A stretch of DNA of 5,697 nucleotides from Alistipes sp. GTDB lineage: Bacteria > Bacteroidota > Bacteroidia > Bacteroidales > Rikenellaceae. Shown piece after piece: positions 4,370 to 5,697 of the stretch. The notes below the pieces were generated by a model. It made no database searches and was not told where the DNA came from. It saw nothing but the letters and a program-made list of their open reading frames with translations. Made by a program: the position numbers and the translations under genes. Numbering within the stretch: position 1 is the first letter of the stretch; every line of letters begins with the position of its first letter. The DNA lies in contig JAITWC010000138.1 in NCBI GenBank assembly GCA_031285485.1, positions 1 to 5,697 on the forward strand, in the 5' to 3' direction.

Positions 4370-5311
4370 ATGATCACAATTTACCTCAAACAACACGGAA
4401 AGATCATCCGCAACGCCGAGCCAGCCCAACTCGACGAACTGGGCTACGACGACGTGCTGTGGATCGACCTGTTGAATCCCGAGCTGAAGGAGCAGAAGGC
4501 GGTGGAGGAGTACCTCGACATAGACCTGTTGAGCCGCCAGCAGGTCGAGGAGATCGAGTCGTCGTCGAAATACGCCGAGACGGAGCGGAGCATCGTGGCG
4601 AACTCCATATTTTTCGTTCCGCGCGACGAGGGTTTCTCGCTCGAACCGGTGTCGTTCACGCTGACGGAGGGTCTGCTGGTGACCTCGCGCGAGGCCGAGA
4701 GCCGCACCTTCGCCGAGATGGGCAAACGGTTGCAGGCAAACTCCAAGCCCTATCCGACGGGGTTCCACCTGTTCGTGTCGATCCTTGAGATACGCATCGA
4801 CCTCGACGCCGACATAGTGGAGGCCGAGTCGCGCCGGATATCGCAGCTGAGCGGACAGGTGGGCGACGAGGAGCGATCCAACGAGAAACTCATCACCCGC
4901 ATCAACGCCATTCAGGAGAGCATGATGACGATCCGCGAGGGGATTTTCGACCGTCAGCGTGTGCTGAGCGGGGTGCTGCGGAGCGAGCATTTCCCGAACG
5001 ACGTCTTCCCGAGGCTGCAACTCATGATGAGGGACGTGGCGTCGCTGATATCCCACACCGACTTCTCGTTCGAGCGTCTGAATTATTTGAAGGACACCGT
5101 GATGGGCCTCATCAACATCGAGCAGAACAAAACCACGAAGATATTCACCGTGGCGTCGGTGTTTTTCATGCCCGCGACGCTCATTGCGAGCATCTACGGC
5201 ATGAACGTGGCGTTTCCTGGCGGGATCGACACGTTCTGGATCACGATGGTCCTGATGGTTGTGGCCTCGGGCGCGACCATGTGGTTCTTCAGGTACAAAA
5301 AATGGCTGTGA
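4370..5311 (+). CDS. corA: CorA-family magnesium/divalent-cation transporter
   Basis: A 313-residue inner-membrane channel of the CorA (2-TM-GxN) family, which as a pentamer takes up Mg2+ and sometimes Co2+ or Ni2+. A large acidic cytoplasmic domain (about 1-255) with long helices (for example 148-200 and 219-255) leads to two C-terminal membrane helices at about 258-275 and 288-306. Between them is the diagnostic selectivity motif YGMNVAF (G277-M278-N279). A basic tail, FRYKKWL, ends the protein as in other family members. The length is normal. The ATG at 4370 is preferred over an in-frame GTG at 4340: it fits the family start, and GAGGAG sits just upstream (4361-4366), though the 3-nt spacing is short. 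The stop overlaps the next small ORF by 10 nt. Specificity for Mg2+ over other metals cannot be told from sequence alone. Confidence 0.94.
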   Translation: MITIYLKQHGKIIRNAEPAQLDELGYDDVLWIDLLNPELKEQKAVEEYLDIDLLSRQQVEEIESSSKYAETERSIVANSIFFVPRDEGFSLEPVSFTLTEGLLVTSREAESRTFAEMGKRLQANSKPYPTGFHLFVSILEIRIDLDADIVEAESRRISQLSGQVGDEERSNEKLITRINAIQESMMTIREGIFDRQRVLSGVLRSEHFPNDVFPRLQLMMRDVASLISHTDFSFERLNYLKDTVMGLINIEQNKTTKIFTVASVFFMPATLIASIYGMNVAFPGGIDTFWITMVLMVVASGATMWFFRYKKWL

Positions 5312-5448
5312 TCATGGAAAGGCACGGGCAACCTCAAGGTCGACCTCCCTGGCGCCCGCTGTTGGGGCTGGCGGCCGGCATTGTTCTTTTGGTTGCGCTT
5401 GCGATTTTCATGCTCTGGGTCGGCACTCTGGTGACTGCCGGGCGTTGA
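5302..5448 (+). CDS. 48-residue single-pass membrane protein coupled to corA
   Basis: An ATG at 5302 inside the last codons of corA opens 48 codons (10-nt overlap, +1 frame). A second in-frame ATG at 5314, 2 nt after the corA stop, would give 44 residues. The protein has a hydrophilic basic N-terminus rich in R, P, Q and W (ERHGQPQGRPPWRP), then one strongly hydrophobic helix (about 21-42, with GLAAGIVLLVALAIFMLW), and a short tail TAGR. This inside-positive layout suggests a cytoplasmic N-terminus. The overlap suggests translational coupling and a role connected to CorA, such as a small regulatory or stabilising subunit, but I recognise no family and that role is inference. Codon composition resembles the neighbouring genes. 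Confidence 0.6.
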   Translation: MAVIMERHGQPQGRPPWRPLLGLAAGIVLLVALAIFMLWVGTLVTAGR

Positions 5449-5500
5449 CGAACGGGCACCGCGAGCGCGGGGCCCACCGAGGGAGGCCGGCGAACGGGCA
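5449..5500 (+). repeat. direct repeat flanking a G+C-rich hairpin
   Basis: CGAACGGGCA occurs at 5449-5458 and again at 5491-5500, immediately after the small membrane protein gene. The first copy contributes to a hairpin: GGGC (5454-5457) with GCCC (5472-5475), and inside it CCGC (5459-5462) with GCGG (5467-5470), separated by one A-G mismatch. It may end the corA transcript, but no U-tract follows. Confidence 0.4.
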
Positions 5501-5517
5501 AAACTACTTCGGAGCGG

Positions 5518-5536
5518 TTTGCAACGGCGTTGCAAA
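5518..5536. repeat. perfect 8-bp inverted repeat
   Basis: TTTGCAAC and GTTGCAAA flank a 3-nt GGC centre. It could be an operator for a dimeric regulator or a small hairpin. It lies in non-coding DNA after the corA unit. Confidence 0.5.
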
Positions 5537-5697
5537 GGACACAAAAGTTGTTTTAATTTATACGCGTACTGCTGATGCGTTAAAAATTAGCGTTAAATAA
5601 ATTCGTAGGTTCCTTGACATTTTGATTTGAACAGGGTTGGTTAAGTAGTTTCCGGATAGGCGTTTTGTCGAAGGCCGAGACGCCGAGAATCTGCATG
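5537..5697. other. non-coding tail, possible leader of a gene beyond the window
   Basis: No supported gene is present. It contains a direct repeat GCGTTAAA (5577-5584 and 5590-5597). A weak promoter-like pair has TTTG at 5621-5624, 21 nt, then TAGTTTCC at 5646-5653, which fits the -7 consensus poorly. After it comes a hairpin, GGCGTTTTG (5659-5667) with CGAGACGCC (5676-5684), around an 8-nt loop with two G-U pairs. The layout would suit a structured 5' leader of a rightward gene, but the window ends at 5697. Confidence 0.3.

Noticed and set aside
3989..5056. Long minus-strand ORF of 355 codons across mqnA and corA
   Set aside because: It is a shadow ORF typical of G+C-rich DNA, rich in His, Arg and Leu with no domain, and antisense to two well-supported genes.

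Overview
The window looks like chromosomal DNA from a Bacteroidota bacterium, probably order Bacteroidales. Three things seen here point that way. Upstream regions carry Bacteroidota-type -7 boxes (TAnnTTTG), and one has a perfect -33 TTTG at the canonical 20-nt spacing. Most starts lack a Shine-Dalgarno sequence and sit behind A/T-rich stretches. A DUF4295 gene, a family found in Bacteroidota, follows rpmB and rpmG. By eye the coding DNA is G+C-rich with high third-position G+C, which would suit an Alistipes/Rikenellaceae-type genome. The genus is inference only.

Layout. At 1-286 is an intergenic region with an outward-facing minus-strand promoter whose transcript leaves the window, a possible 26-codon ORF, and a tRNA T-arm-like palindrome. 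At 287-2273 (plus) is a two-component operon: an OmpR/PhoB-type response regulator, then a membrane histidine kinase. At 2274-2529 is a convergent intergenic region with a long hairpin that pairs fully only as minus-strand RNA, and an 11-nt C tract. At 2530-3131 (minus) is a ribosomal operon, rpmB (bL28), rpmG (bL33) and a DUF4295 gene, with a textbook promoter. At 3132-3499 is a divergent intergenic region of 368 nt with promoters at both edges and an unexplained hairpin-rich middle. At 3500-4276 (plus) is mqnA, for futalosine-pathway menaquinone synthesis. At 4370-5311 (plus) is a CorA-type divalent-cation transporter, immediately followed, and probably translationally coupled, by a 48-codon single-pass membrane protein (5302-5448). 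At 5449-5697 is non-coding DNA with small repeats and hairpins, perhaps the leader of a gene beyond the window.

How it works together. These are mostly separate units: signal sensing (kinase and regulator), translation (ribosomal proteins), quinone synthesis for anaerobic respiration (mqnA), and Mg2+/metal transport (corA plus the small membrane protein). I see no clear phage, transposon, CRISPR or defence system. The most interesting unexplained items are the strand-asymmetric hairpin at 2379-2426, the corA-coupled mini-protein, and the structured gap between rpmB and mqnA. None of these amounts to a demonstrated new system.
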